Below are positions 12,777 to 22,665 of a stretch of DNA of 64,000 bases, in pieces. Every line of letters starts with the position of its first letter. Position 1 is the stretch's first letter. Location of the stretch: positions 7,959 through 71,958 of the forward strand of contig MU277774.1 of the NCBI GenBank assembly GCA_022385805.1. Reading direction: 5' to 3'. This DNA comes from Pilatotrama ljubarskyi (lineage: Eukaryota; Basidiomycota; Agaricomycetes; Polyporales; Polyporaceae). A program made the translations under genes and the position numbers. The notes under the pieces were generated by a model, which was given only the letters and a program-made list of their open reading frames with translations, was not told the origin of the DNA and searched no databases.

Positions 12777-13126
12777 GCGTTTTGTAGTTCTGATACCATG
12801 TCCACCTCACCGTCCCAGCGGGGACACGGACGCTTCTACGGGTCTCTGTGTCTATTCCTACATCCGACAGTTATTATGATTGCCTTGTTTGACCGGCCGC
12901 GAAAGCCCTCTTCCATGACCTCAAGCATGCGACAAAAGTGTGATCATTGTCCAAGGTATAACGGCTAGTCAAACGGTATGTACGAGTCACGATAGTGAAA
13001 CAATTGTCCGAATCAGTAACGAGAGCATCATGATCGTCAATGTGAGTAGAATAGGGCATCACTCGCCTGCAAGCACCGTCCGGAATCCTCAAACATCGTA
13101 CTTCTGCTTCGCCGCAGGCGCATGGC

Positions 13127-13906
13127 CTAAGGCTTGCATACCGTCTCATACGGCGAAGGCTCGGAAGGAGGGGCACACAGTGGCCCGGTAGCCTGAAAGT
13201 CGCCGTCAGCGTAAAGAGTCCAAGCACCCAAGTTCAGGGCATATCAACTCACGGCGTGATTCGGGGTGGCATGCCCATACAGCGGAAGAGGACCCTTCAA
13301 ATCGTCCTCCGAGGAGGCCGGCATGTTTCCGCCGACGACGGTAGAATATGCAGGCGGAGGGGTCTCAACTCCTGTTGTATCATGTATGGGCTCGACCAAA
13401 GCAATGTTACCGCGCTGACGGCGTTCGTACGCCCTGAGGAGCTTCGTCACGAGGAAGCAGAGGAGGGCAAAGCCAGTGAGGGCTGTTCGAGCGATCGTCA
13501 GTAGTGCTGCGAGTGGAGCTCGTGTGCAGGGGACGCACAACAGATGATCATGACTGCAACCCGTGATCCGAAGGATAGCCCTTCGCAATGTTCTACGCGG
13601 AAGCTGCCAGTGCAAAGTACGTCGTGTCAGCATATGTCGTCAAGGCGAGTGGTGCTTATCAATCTAGGCGACAGGGCTCACTGGTGCAAGACGCCGGCAG
13701 GATCGGGTGCTGTAACAACATGAACGAGACTTACCGGTCCACCCAGCAGTTTGAGGCGAACACTGCTGGAAGCGCAGAGAGGGCGTACACGAAGACGGCT
13801 ATTGTTCCAACTCGGTAGCCTAGAGACGAGCAGCTCAGTTCATTGATTTTGGTCCATGGAGTGCAGCTGCATCCCACAGGGGGAAGATAGACGTACTTGA
13901 AGACAT
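13127..13906 (-). CDS. Small single-pass membrane protein 1 with PPxY tail
   Basis: I could assemble this gene only by comparison with its neighbour at 14915-15762. Exon 1 has just 10 coding bases (ATG at 13906, then a GTACGT donor). Exon 2 codes a hydrophobic signal segment, YRVGTIAVFVYALSALPAVF, followed by SNCWVDR. Exon 3 gives FRVEHCEGLSFGSRVAVM and leads into one membrane helix (SLTGFALLCFLV) and a basic stop-transfer LLRAYERRQRG. The cytoplasmic tail holds ETPPPAYSTVV, a PPxY motif. The last exon follows a GTGAGTTGAT donor and ends APPSEPSPYETVCKP, stop at 13127. The total is about 150 residues, with two cysteines in a roughly 20-residue ectodomain. PPxY motifs usually bind WW domains of Rsp5/NEDD4-type ubiquitin ligases; that role is inference only. 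Confidence 0.7.
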
Positions 13907-14914
13907 GGCAGTGGATACTTTATGAGGTGAGTATGTGGGTTATGGCGAGAACACTGTCAAGTGGAGGGACGCACCTATATATGCATGTGCTCTGCAGCGC
14001 CACGCAGTAGCTGAGTTGATATCCCCGTTTGGTTATGTCGGCTGACATGGTGAATAGCGACTGCTGTACACCAGTGGGGCTGTAATACGCACCTTCATGC
14101 CAAGCCATACGCGTACCGTATATCTCATGCCAGTGTATCTCTCGACGCCAATCATTCCAGTGGCTAGTGGCAATTCAAGGACCATTTGGAAATATTCTGC
14201 TGCGTGGGCTGTGGCTGAACAGATCGATGGTCCTTAGCGGCAATGTGGGCTGTCATGTGGTGAGGGAGCACGAATGGTAGGACACTCACCTCCTTGCAGG
14301 ACATTCTGCCGGTGCCTTGGAACGGCCTGCAAAAACATTGCACTGTGAGACAATTCGGCTAACTTGAACGGGAGTGGCAGTACTCATCCATCAGCTGCGG
14401 GCTGGCAATTCGATGACTCACGGTGACCTTCTCCGGCGCGGCGGGACTGCCATTCCCGCAGATTGTCGCGGGCCGTACAGCCTTCCCTATTCCCTATACG
14501 GATCTCTGACGTGCCATGCCGTAGAACTCATTCGTCGTTGAAGGACGCGCGAGGAGCGTGACTGTCGGAGCACAATGATCGGACTCGTTAGCTGGGCGCG
14601 CGCCGTGGTCTAACATTTCCTGTCGCTCCCAGTCACCATGACCAGCCATGCCATCGCTCCAGGCTCAGCTCGAGTTCTGTCTCTCGCCGGCGGGTCCAGT
14701 GCTCGCCGACACGCGTCGTTCACATCCTTGCACTGTAGTTTGCGGCATGCGAGAATCTGTCGGTGATTTTCGAACGAGGCACGATAGCTGCTTCAACATG
14801 GCCTACTAGCTACAGGTGTGAGTACCGCGACGAAAGAGATTGCCTATATAGATTACGAGAAAGGTCATTGAGGGCGACACTGCGACAGATATTGCCGGAG
14901 GTACATCGTAGCCC
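13907..14914. other. Spacer between the two small membrane protein genes
   Basis: It contains the promoter of small membrane protein 1 (TATA at 13976-13981 and the shared element at 13991-14010). Otherwise I see no coding sequence or repeat in it. Confidence 0.5.
13976..14010 (-). promoter_or_regulatory. Promoter of small membrane protein 1: TATATA plus shared 20-bp element
   Basis: On the minus strand, CTACTGCGTGGCGCTGCAGA (14010 to 13991) is followed nine bases later by TATATA (13981 to 13976) and, 69 bases on, by the ATG. The same arrangement, 18 of 20 bases identical and with the same nine-base gap, precedes the paralogous gene. It is therefore either a conserved regulatory element or a remnant of the duplication. 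Confidence 0.55.
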
Positions 14915-15762
14915 TCAGGCCTTGTACGGCTGCTCCGCCGAGAATGCATCCGGAGGTGCATAATGCTGTGCACCACTTTGGAAGGGCGGAGGGGCGTACA
15001 GAGGTACACTAGCCTGCGAGTGAAAGTCAGCGCGCTGTCGTATGCCTCGGAAATGGCATCAACTCACCGTGCGGTAAGGGCTCGTATGTTCATGAAGCGG
15101 AGGAGGATAAATCAGATATGTGTCGGTGGATGGTGGCATGTATCCACCCGCCATTGGGGGTGGATACACTGGCGACCCTGTTGGAGGTACACCTGAGCCG
15201 GTTGAACCAGCCACGGGTGGAATAAAGGCGAAGTTGCTACACTGGCGTTGTTCCCGTGCCTTGAAGCGCCTGATTAGGAAGAACGCGGCGGCGACGAAGG
15301 CGACAACTATGCATGTGCGTCTCAGTGGGGATGCTTGTACACCAGGACGAAAACGGAAACGGGACGCACCTGCGACGACGCCGATGGCAATCCGCGCGCC
15401 AGTAGATATGCTGTCACAGTGCTTCACGCCGTTTCTGCGAAATGCGCATACGTGAGCGCATGTCCTCAAGGCGTCTCCGCGAGAGCTGCTCATCGATCAC
15501 GGCCGTATATGCCGTTCATGATTTCACTATGAGCGACACACAACTGCTTGCATCGGGTCTGGGCCGCAGGACAGAGCCAGGTACGACTTACTGATCTCTC
15601 CAGCAGTTCGAACTTGAAGCGAGTACTTCCGGTAACGAAGAAATGGTATATACACAGATGGCTATTCTGGTCGTTCTGTAGCCTAAAGACAGACAAATCA
15701 GTCCATTGATTGCGGCATCGCCATGCTACCTGCAGGAATGAGGCGAACCTACCAGAATGCAT
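14915..15762 (-). CDS. Small single-pass membrane protein 2 with proline-rich tail
   Basis: Paralogue of the gene at 13127-13906, with the same exon plan. Exon 1 has 10 coding bases (ATG at 15762, GTAGGT donor). Exon 2 codes the hydrophobic segment GYRTTRIAICVYTISSLPEV and then SSSNCWRDQ. Exon 3 gives NGVKHCDSISTGARIAIGVV. After an intron the helix continues VVAFVAAAFFLI with the basic stop RRFKAREQRQ. The tail is long and rich in Pro, Tyr and Gly (TGSPVYPPPMAGGYMPP, TYLIYPPPLHEH). A final exon (ASVPLYAPPPFQSG) ends AEQPYKA at 14915. The total is about 170 residues. It lacks a canonical PPxY, unlike its neighbour, although it has several YPPP and YAPP runs. The layout (signal, short CW...HC ectodomain, helix, Pro-rich tail) recurs in fungal proteins I know only as hypothetical. 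Function is unknown. Confidence 0.72.
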
Positions 15763-15817
15763 GGCAGATATCCTGTTATAGTCTTGACACCAAGGAGTCC
15801 TCAGAACGTAGAGCACG

Positions 15818-15852
15818 TATATATGAGTTGATTCTCCAGCGCCGCGCAGTAG
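15818..15852 (-). promoter_or_regulatory. Promoter of small membrane protein 2: TATATA plus shared 20-bp element
   Basis: CTACTGCGCGGCGCTGGAGA (15852 to 15833 on the minus strand) lies nine bases before TATATA (15823 to 15818), which is about 55 bases before the ATG. It matches the element of the neighbouring paralogue in sequence and in spacing to TATA. Confidence 0.55.
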
Positions 15853-16452
15853 TTCCGATGCAATCGCCTCTATCTCTCGTCAGCCAGCGTGGCGACCAGC
15901 GGTCGATGCTGTAGGCCGAGGCTGTAGTACGCAGTGCAACGCGCACAGTCTATACGCTCGGGCGAGCGACTAGATGATCATCAACATAACCTGCCATCAA
16001 TATCAATACCACAGTGATCACGACGAAGGCAAATACTCAGGGACACTTACAGGAAACTCGCCCTTCCTTCTACTCGGACTCCAGCAGCTATGAAATGCAT
16101 TTGAGACTTGAAGATTGCAAACACCCCGAAGATACCTTGGCGGTTTCGTGGTGCCATCGGCGGTGCACACTAATAGCTTTGGCGAAAGCGGGTCCGAGTC
16201 CCAGCATACTTCATGTAGATGCTCCGACTTACTGAGTGTTAGGCCGACAATCCCGGTCGTGCTGCCAGTAATCAACCAGGAACATCTCTACGGCCATATG
16301 GCGATACACAAAGACAGTGGGTTGACGTCGACGCCTGAACGCTGCCGAGCAGTGTAGTGGCTTTCGGCAAATGCCTCGGCGCTTGCGCTTCAGAGCGTGT
16401 CCCACAGGCGCTCGTCAGCACGTGACATTCGAGCCACCTTGCGAGCCACACT
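15853..16452. other. Intergenic region upstream of the transposon nest
   Basis: No gene is recognised. A hydrophobic frame and a GTAAGT donor on the minus strand near 16018-16110 faintly recall the small membrane protein pair, but the match is too weak to call a third copy. Confidence 0.4.
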
Positions 16453-16457
16453 AGGCG

Positions 16458-16465
16458 CACTCAAT
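16458..16465. repeat. Left target-site duplication of the hAT element
   Basis: CACTCAAT immediately before the element; a perfect copy follows it at 17216-17223. Eight base pairs is the length made by hAT transposases. Confidence 0.92.
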
Positions 16466-17215
16466 TAGGGCTGCACAAGAATACAAGTATGTTTTAATAT
16501 ATTTTATGAGTACCAATACAATACAGAATACGTACATACCGTCTCGTACTCATAAAGGTCACATCCTGCTATTGCTTACCATACGATAGGTTATCAATAC
16601 CGTATAATACATACCGGTGTATGTATTCGTATTCTTAATACGGACATGTGACACAAGCGCCCATGCATGAGCGCTTAAATCGGAATGCCTCCCGGCGACT
16701 CATCCGAGGTATTCAGTACCTCAAAGGCACATATAGTACCCTTGCAGAACCAGATCCGATGTCCTCAAATGGTGAAGGTCCATGGCCACAACTTTCGCGT
16801 GGCAGGTACTTATGCATTTTATCTCCGATCTGGTAGAATAGGAGCATCCGGTGCATTCACCGTGCTCTCGTGGATTGCGCGAGACATTCTTGCCATTCCT
16901 GGTGTCAGCATAGGTAACGAGCGCGAGTGGTTATTCTCGTCATGTCATCATACTGTTTCGGATGCACGTTCGGCCCTGACGGCTGAGTTTGCCTCGCTCA
17001 CAACGAAGGAGTGGCTGAAGAGAGGGCTCAGGGAGGGCTTAGAATACTTGGACTTATTTGGTTCATGAGTAAATACAATTACATAGGCATAGAATACTAA
17101 TACTCTTCTCATACAATACGATATGAATACGTACCCAGGACCGGGGCGATGGTATTGATACGTACTGAATAAATACCGGGCACCGGCCATATTTAATCGT
17201 ATTTGTGCATCCCTA
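16466..17215. mobile_element. Internally deleted hAT transposon, 750 bp
   Basis: The ends are inverted: the left starts TAGGGCTGCACAAGAATAC, and the right, read inward, starts TAGGGATGCACAAATAC. The element is flanked by the 8-bp duplication CACTCAAT. It is AT-rich and full of AATACGTAC-like subterminal repeats, unlike the surrounding DNA. Inside is only the C-terminal end of a transposase frame (16685-17068), so the element cannot move by itself. It landed inside the left end of the foldback element and is therefore the younger insertion. Confidence 0.93.
16685..17068 (+). pseudogene. hAT transposase remnant (C-terminal dimerisation domain)
   Basis: The frame contains LSWIARDILAIPGVSIGNER followed by EWLFSSCHHTVSDARSALTA. 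This is the conserved core of the hAT dimerisation domain (family pattern: LS..A.DIL.IP..S...ER.FS....). It ends KRGLREGLEYLDLFGS. The catalytic RNase H-like region and the BED zinc finger are missing, so this is a fragment. The usual Val-Phe between ER and SS is replaced by EWLF, a further sign of decay. Confidence 0.88.
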
Positions 17216-17223
17216 CACTCAAT
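17216..17223. repeat. Right target-site duplication of the hAT element
   Basis: CACTCAAT, a perfect copy of 16458-16465, directly after the right inverted end. It also forms the outermost part of the remaining left arm of the foldback element. Confidence 0.92.
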
Positions 17224-17863
17224 TCTTTATTTTATCGCTCATTTTATTTCCCACGGGGTCCTGCGATGACGCAATGGCCCAGTTTCTTGCGAGAGAAATT
17301 CCTCGCTCGACTCACCGAGTCGCCATTTTCTCTCGGAGGACCTCCGATGGTCCGCAACCCTCCTCGCCGCAAGCTGCGCCGGTCGCGGAGGTGGGCAGCG
17401 GATGCTCGCGCGCAGGCGCTCGTTCACCACGAGCGACCGGCCGTGACTAAAGCCAAAAACAAGCCGGCTCCAAAGCACGCCGCGCTCGAGCAGCAGACGC
17501 ACGGAGAAACACACAGACAGCGAAGCCATATACAAAAAACACACACCACCGCACTGAACACCAGTATCCACGAAACCAGCCAGAGCGAACGAAGCACGAG
17601 GGCAACACACAGACAGGGGGCAGCAAAAAAACCCCCGTCGCGCGTGGTGAACGAGCGCCTGCGCGCGAGCATCCGCTGCCCACCTCCGCGACCGGCGCAG
17701 CTTGCGGCGAGGAGGGTTGCGGACCATCGGAGGTCCTTCGAGAGAAAATGGCGACTCGGTGAGTCGAGCGAGGAATTTCTCTCGCAAGAAACTGGGCCAT
17801 TGCGTCATCGCAGGACCCCGTGGGAAATAAAATGAGCGATAAAATAAAGAATTGAGTGCGCCT

Positions 17864-19296
17864 ACTCTGCAGCTGCACATCTCGTTCGCTCTACATGTCG
17901 CAGGCCCCTGATTGGCTCAAAACACAGGTGGTAAGATATGAGTGCATAGCTCACGCTGAACACCCTGCGACGACCTGCACTTTTCTGACAGCCTCTCGAC
18001 AGAGTGAGTTCTCGGAGTCGTCTCGCTCAAGCCTTCAGCGCTCTCGTCTGTGGTGGTGGGCTATTCAACGGGGGCTAGAACGAAGCATGTGCTGTTCAAG
18101 CCAGTCTCACTGCAGGGCTTCTGCCAGCTCGAGTCGGAACGTGATTGACCGCGATCCTATGTTGCATAGGAATGCCGCGCCGCGACAATCGATTATAGAG
18201 GCGTTGTGATACGTTCTCACAAGCCCACAAAAGAATCCGCCCCTTCGCCTCGTGAAAACGCTGTCCGGACTGCACGTCCGAACGTTCACGGGCCGAAGGC
18301 TATACGATGGGGTTCTCGTGAATCGCGAATCGCTATGATATGTCCGCGAGAGTGATGTCGAGGCGCCAGCTTCGGCCCTGTACAAGCGCTATTAGCTGGT
18401 ATGTTGTGTCTGACCTTGCAGCGCCTATCCACTCCCTTGGCGAGCATGCCATACAGGTATTTCTGCAGACCCCGACCTCCAAGAAAGCCCGTTTGCTTAT
18501 ATCTCCACTTGCAGCATTGTTAACAGAGGTTCTCTCATTCACGGATATCCAGCCGAAGTACTGGTGAGCGAGTCGCATCTGAGAGTCGGATGCAATCACT
18601 GAACATTCTGGTGTACAGCGCCTGTCAGGGCACTACGCATAGGCCGCTCGGGCGATTCCTTATCTGCCATCCCTGGACACCCAGCCTTGCTCGAAGGCCT
18701 CTCTACACCCGTGTGCGTCCGCTTGCGTGAATTTCACGCACCCGATTGCTTTATGTGATTTCCTTTTGGTCTCGGTAGATGATATCCTGTTCGGCTTCAG
18801 CCACCTACGCCGCTCATGTGCGGCCAAAGTTAGGTGAGAAGGACGGTTTGACGCTGAATATGCTTTCCATCATCATATGCCTCGCCGCTCACTCACACGC
18901 GTACAGGTGCAGCGCACTCGTTCCTGGTTCTGCACCGATTTGAGGCTCATTTCGTTCTGGACCCCAGCGAGCCGTCCAATAGCGAGCGTCGCTTGAGCGG
19001 CCCGCCCGACGCCCACTGGTTGGCGGGGTCCGTATGTGCTAGAGGCTCGCCTTTATCGCTTGCGATCGTACTGCCCTTGGAGGTTTACATCACCGCTTGT
19101 GATGATGAGGAAGTTGGGCGGGTGCGGCGCTGAACTCTGAGCGAGCCGGCCCTCCTGCAGTGAGTGGGGCCGGAGGACAATTATTGTACTGCTCGTGCGT
19201 GGTTATATATCGTCTTGTTCCTGATATGCTGAGCTCCCCTGTCAGTCTTCCTCACCTCGCGAGCCAGACTGGCAATCCTGCCTTCAGTGACTCGCA
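17864..19296. other. Intergenic region, no gene seen
   Basis: I found no frame with family resemblance. A TATATA stretch near 19203 lies about 95 bases before the TM7-C start and is a plausible TATA box for it. Confidence 0.45.
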
Positions 19297-20727
19297 ATGG
19301 ACGTCGCAAGTCGTGCCGCTGGCGACTCGGAGGTGCGTGACTCACTCACGCTCAATCCGCATGTAATGTGTAGGTTCGCTGACCGATAGCTCATCAGTTC
19401 GCTCGTGCGCGTGCGACGATCGTGTCTTGTGTGCTGGCTCTCTTCATCGAGTCTGTTCTCTATGGCGCCTTCACCGTCGCCTATGCAGTCAGCACATGGA
19501 TCTTGCTCTACAAGCGGTCTCCGCAGGGACTCTTCTCCCGCGATATCATCCTCTTCATGGCCGCCACTCTGATGTTCTCGCTGGCCACGACGGTAAGTCC
19601 TCCAGTTCTTCATCAGAAAAATCTTGACATCGTCATTTGACAAAACGATCAACGTCTCCATTAATAGCATCTCTCCCTTGACGTTTACATTGCGATCAAG
19701 AGCTTCCTGGCGACTCAGAACGGCCTCACATCCAGCATGGACGTCTACGAAACGCTGAACGATTGGCCCACGAACCCTGTAGGTGCCGCCAAGTTTGCAT
19801 TCTACGTAGCTCAGACCCTCATCGGAGATGGGTTCATGGTACGCAGGACCTCGCGCTGCTGACCGCCATATTACTGTAGCTGACGCGACTTACAGTTGTA
19901 CCGCGCCTACGTTGTGTGGGATCGAATGTGGCATATTATAGCCATTCCAGCGGTCCTGTTAGCCGGAGAAGTCGGTACGTCTCTACCTCACCGTGTCTCG
20001 TGCACCTTTGACTGATCGCGCTCCGGGTTGCGTTCCAGTGCTAGGCTTTGTCACCGCAAGTCTCGGAAGGCTCCATGTCAGTGATGCGCAGGCCAGGGCT
20101 TGCGTGGACGTCTGGTGCATCCTCTCCGTCGTCCTGAACCTCTTGTGCAGTGGTTCGTCTTCTGCTCTTCCGAGATTGCCCATCTGTATCTGACGTATTC
20201 ATCCACTAGGCCTCATCATGAAGCGCATTATATGGCCTGCGAACCGCGTGCGGGCCACCAGCAGCGGCGCGAAGTACAAGAGCATCAGGCGCCGGGTTCT
20301 CGAGTCCGTGATCCAATCCGCCGCCATATACTCGGTCGCGTCCATCTCCTTCGGCGTCACCTCCTTCCTGAGCCCCAACATCGGGTTCCCCGTTTGCCAC
20401 AGTCTCTTCCCGCCCGTCATCGTGAGTGCTTCGACCTACAGGTTTGGACAGCTATGTAAGTATGCTCACGCATCGACTTCGCAGGGTCTGGTATTCCTGC
20501 TTATCGTCATTCGGATCAACCGAAACGCGAGCGTCGGGGAGACCTCGTCCGATGCCGTGCGATACCTGCAGGAGGTCAGCGACCGCCAAAGTCACTTCTC
20601 GGTTCGCCCCGTCGCAATGCTTGCCTCGGTATACGAGAGCCCGCGGCGGTCGAGCTTCGGATCTCGTTGTCATGAGTTCGTACCGACTGGGGGGAGCGAC
20701 ATCTCCGAGAAGGCGCCAAAGGTGTAG
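19297..20727 (+). CDS. Seven-helix membrane protein TM7-C
   Basis: Third family member. A short first exon codes MDVASRAAGDSE. It is followed by exons holding LALFIESVLYGAFTVAYAVS, HLSLDVYIAIKSFLATQNG, QTLIGDGFM, LYRAYVVWDRMWHIIAIPAV, VLGFVTASLGRLHV, VVLNLLCSG and LIMKRIIWPANR. After these come VLESVIQSAAIYSVASIS, SLFPPVI and GLVFLLIVIRINRN. A hydrophilic tail of about 80 residues (from NASVGETSSDAVRYLQEV to SEKAPKV) is expected in the cytoplasm and is much longer than in TM7-A and TM7-B. It is closer to TM7-D (shared GDGFM, YRAYVVW, LIMKRI, SFLSPNIGFP-type segments) than to the A/B pair. The model is intact; function is unknown. Confidence 0.85.
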
Positions 20728-22665
20728 CACTGGCAGAAGCGGCGAGCTCCCAGCTTGATGAAACAGAATCCGGGCAATGTAGCGCCATGCTTCTACGCCT
20801 TCTCCCGCCCATGATCCTGGCTGCATATATTCTGTACGGACTTGCTCCTGATACTGTGTACTATATACGACGTGCTTACCCACTTGGAGATCATACCACC
20901 GCTCTTGGTCGTTCTCAGGGAAGGTCTAGCTCTCCACTATTATAGATCGCTTGCTGCAAGAGAGCATGCCTATGCTCATTATGTTCCGAATACAGATTCA
21001 ACGCGGACGCGTTGGTCCTGGTTCTGCGACAGTTCGCACCGCGGAGGCGTCGGGCGCTTATGACTTCGCAACGTGGCGCGTGGTGTATCTGCGGGAGCCT
21101 ACTTCTTACGTCGATGTTCCGACTGACTCGAGCGATCCTTCCTCTGGACATGCCTGCTGCCGCACTTATATACGGTAACTCTGATTCATCCAACTAATCT
21201 GGAAGTGCGCTTCAAGCTCTCAAATCACTGACTCAAGATCAACCGTCCTGGACTCCGCATGTCCGGTGTTCGGGAGGGCACACTGCCACCAGGTTGCTGG
21301 TAAACTCTAGTAGTTCTAGGCCTGAATTGGCTGCTCCAGTCCGCTCGCAGATGACCGCCTATTACAACTAACAGTCAAGGTTGGAGGGACACAGCACCAT
21401 CAACCCGTGAAGCAGATTCCCGCCCGTACCGTGCTAAATAGCACTGTCAACTGAGTGCGCTTGGAGGTACAGCACACTGTGCATTCAATGCGGTAAGCTC
21501 CGTGCGCCTGTGAATCATGCACATGTGAGATCAGTGCTGACAAGTTTCTCGCGCAAGCGTCTCATCAATTCGAATACTGACATCTCCGGAGGTGCCATCG
21601 CCCCGCATATCCTGTTGCGTTAAGAAGGTATATCTGAAACACCTTGGCCACTATTCGTGGGTTCTGACGTTGACAGCTCTGTATTTGCGATGAGGAACTC
21701 GGACCAGAAGCCGACCCACTACGTGTGTACGCCTCTATAATTCGAGTCGTTAGCTGAGCCCAGATCTCCGGTCCGTCCGGTTAAGCGCGATGCTCTTTTG
21801 TCTATGATCTCGCGCGTAGGTATCTCCGTTCCCCTTTGAACTCACATATGACGTCGCCCAAGCCATCGTCTAGCAGACACCTACACGTTGCTCGAGAATG
21901 AAGTGAGGCTACGACCATCTGCAGACAGAGGGGATGTACTGCTGACCGGTACGAAACCTTTCAAGCTCTGTTTAAGCCACCATTCTGGCCACGCAGCGAA
22001 TGATAACCACGAATCTCTCTGGTGCATAGAAGCTGACAACTATGCTAGCTGCGGTCTGCCATGCTCGTAGTGACCTCGTACCCAAGTTCTACGCTTCAAC
22101 CCACCGAGCAATCCGTCCCAGCGGGAGAACCCACGAGTGTCAGTTCCCGGCTGACATCTTCATGATTGATGTCCTCGGTTCGGAGGCAGTACAACGGTTT
22201 CCCGCTGCGCACTTCGTACCGTCTATGCAGTTCCTCTGGCCTGTACTGCCAGTGTACAACAGGCAAGATCCTACATCATCACGTTCAACGTGGCTTCGGC
22301 CGTACACGGTAGTCCTCACACTCCCTTGACCGCGGTTATGCTACGGTACTCCGAGCACCCCGTGGCCCAAGATAGCCTGTGTCTTCTTACTCGCACCAGA
22401 TTTGCTCCCATGCTCGCATCTTGCCCGGACGACTTCGTTCGCATGCATCAGATCCGAGTCGAGGCTGCGAGTCCGGTCAATTAGAGCGCAGCCACAGAGT
22501 ACCCATCGTGCAATACTTCAAAGCCCCCGTTGAAATTGACGGCATCAAGCTCTGCATAGGACATATACCCGCTCACTCGCAGAGCAGAGCCCGAGATACG
22601 TAGGGGCCATCCGCTCCTGGGGCGACACCGCTTATACCCTTCATATTCTATCCTCACTGTCTCCC
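20728..22665. other. Intergenic region of 1.9 kb, no gene seen
   Basis: Only short unrelated frames occur on both strands. Nothing here resembles the TM7 family or a transposon. A TATA-like CTTATACC near 22630 stands about 35 bases before the TM7-D start. Confidence 0.45.

Larger units (their letters stand above)
16453..17863. mobile_element. Foldback (long inverted repeat) element, split by a hAT insertion
   Basis: Non-autonomous DNA element made of two nearly identical inverted arms of about 221 bp around a loop of about 210 bp. The right arm is 17643-17863. The left arm is 17216-17431 plus the five bases AGGCG at 16453-16457, now separated by a 750-bp hAT insertion. Reading inward, both ends start AGGCGCACTCAATTCTTTAT, and the arms differ by a single base in the part I compared (Gly or Glu in the matching frames around 17337). 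Both ends abut the trinucleotide ACT, which could be a 3-bp target duplication. The loop carries no gene. The near identity of the arms implies either a young element or arm gene conversion. Confidence 0.85.

Noticed and set aside
16018..16160. Possible third small membrane protein copy on the minus strand
   Set aside because: Only a GTAAGT donor, a GCTGCTGG segment and a hydrophobic stretch recall the pair; the cysteines, helix and tail cannot be aligned.
17203..17880. Matching frames on both strands (containing MTQWPSFLREKFLARL) that look like a duplicated protein
   Set aside because: They are translations of the inverted arms of the foldback element and run through its loop; no family match.
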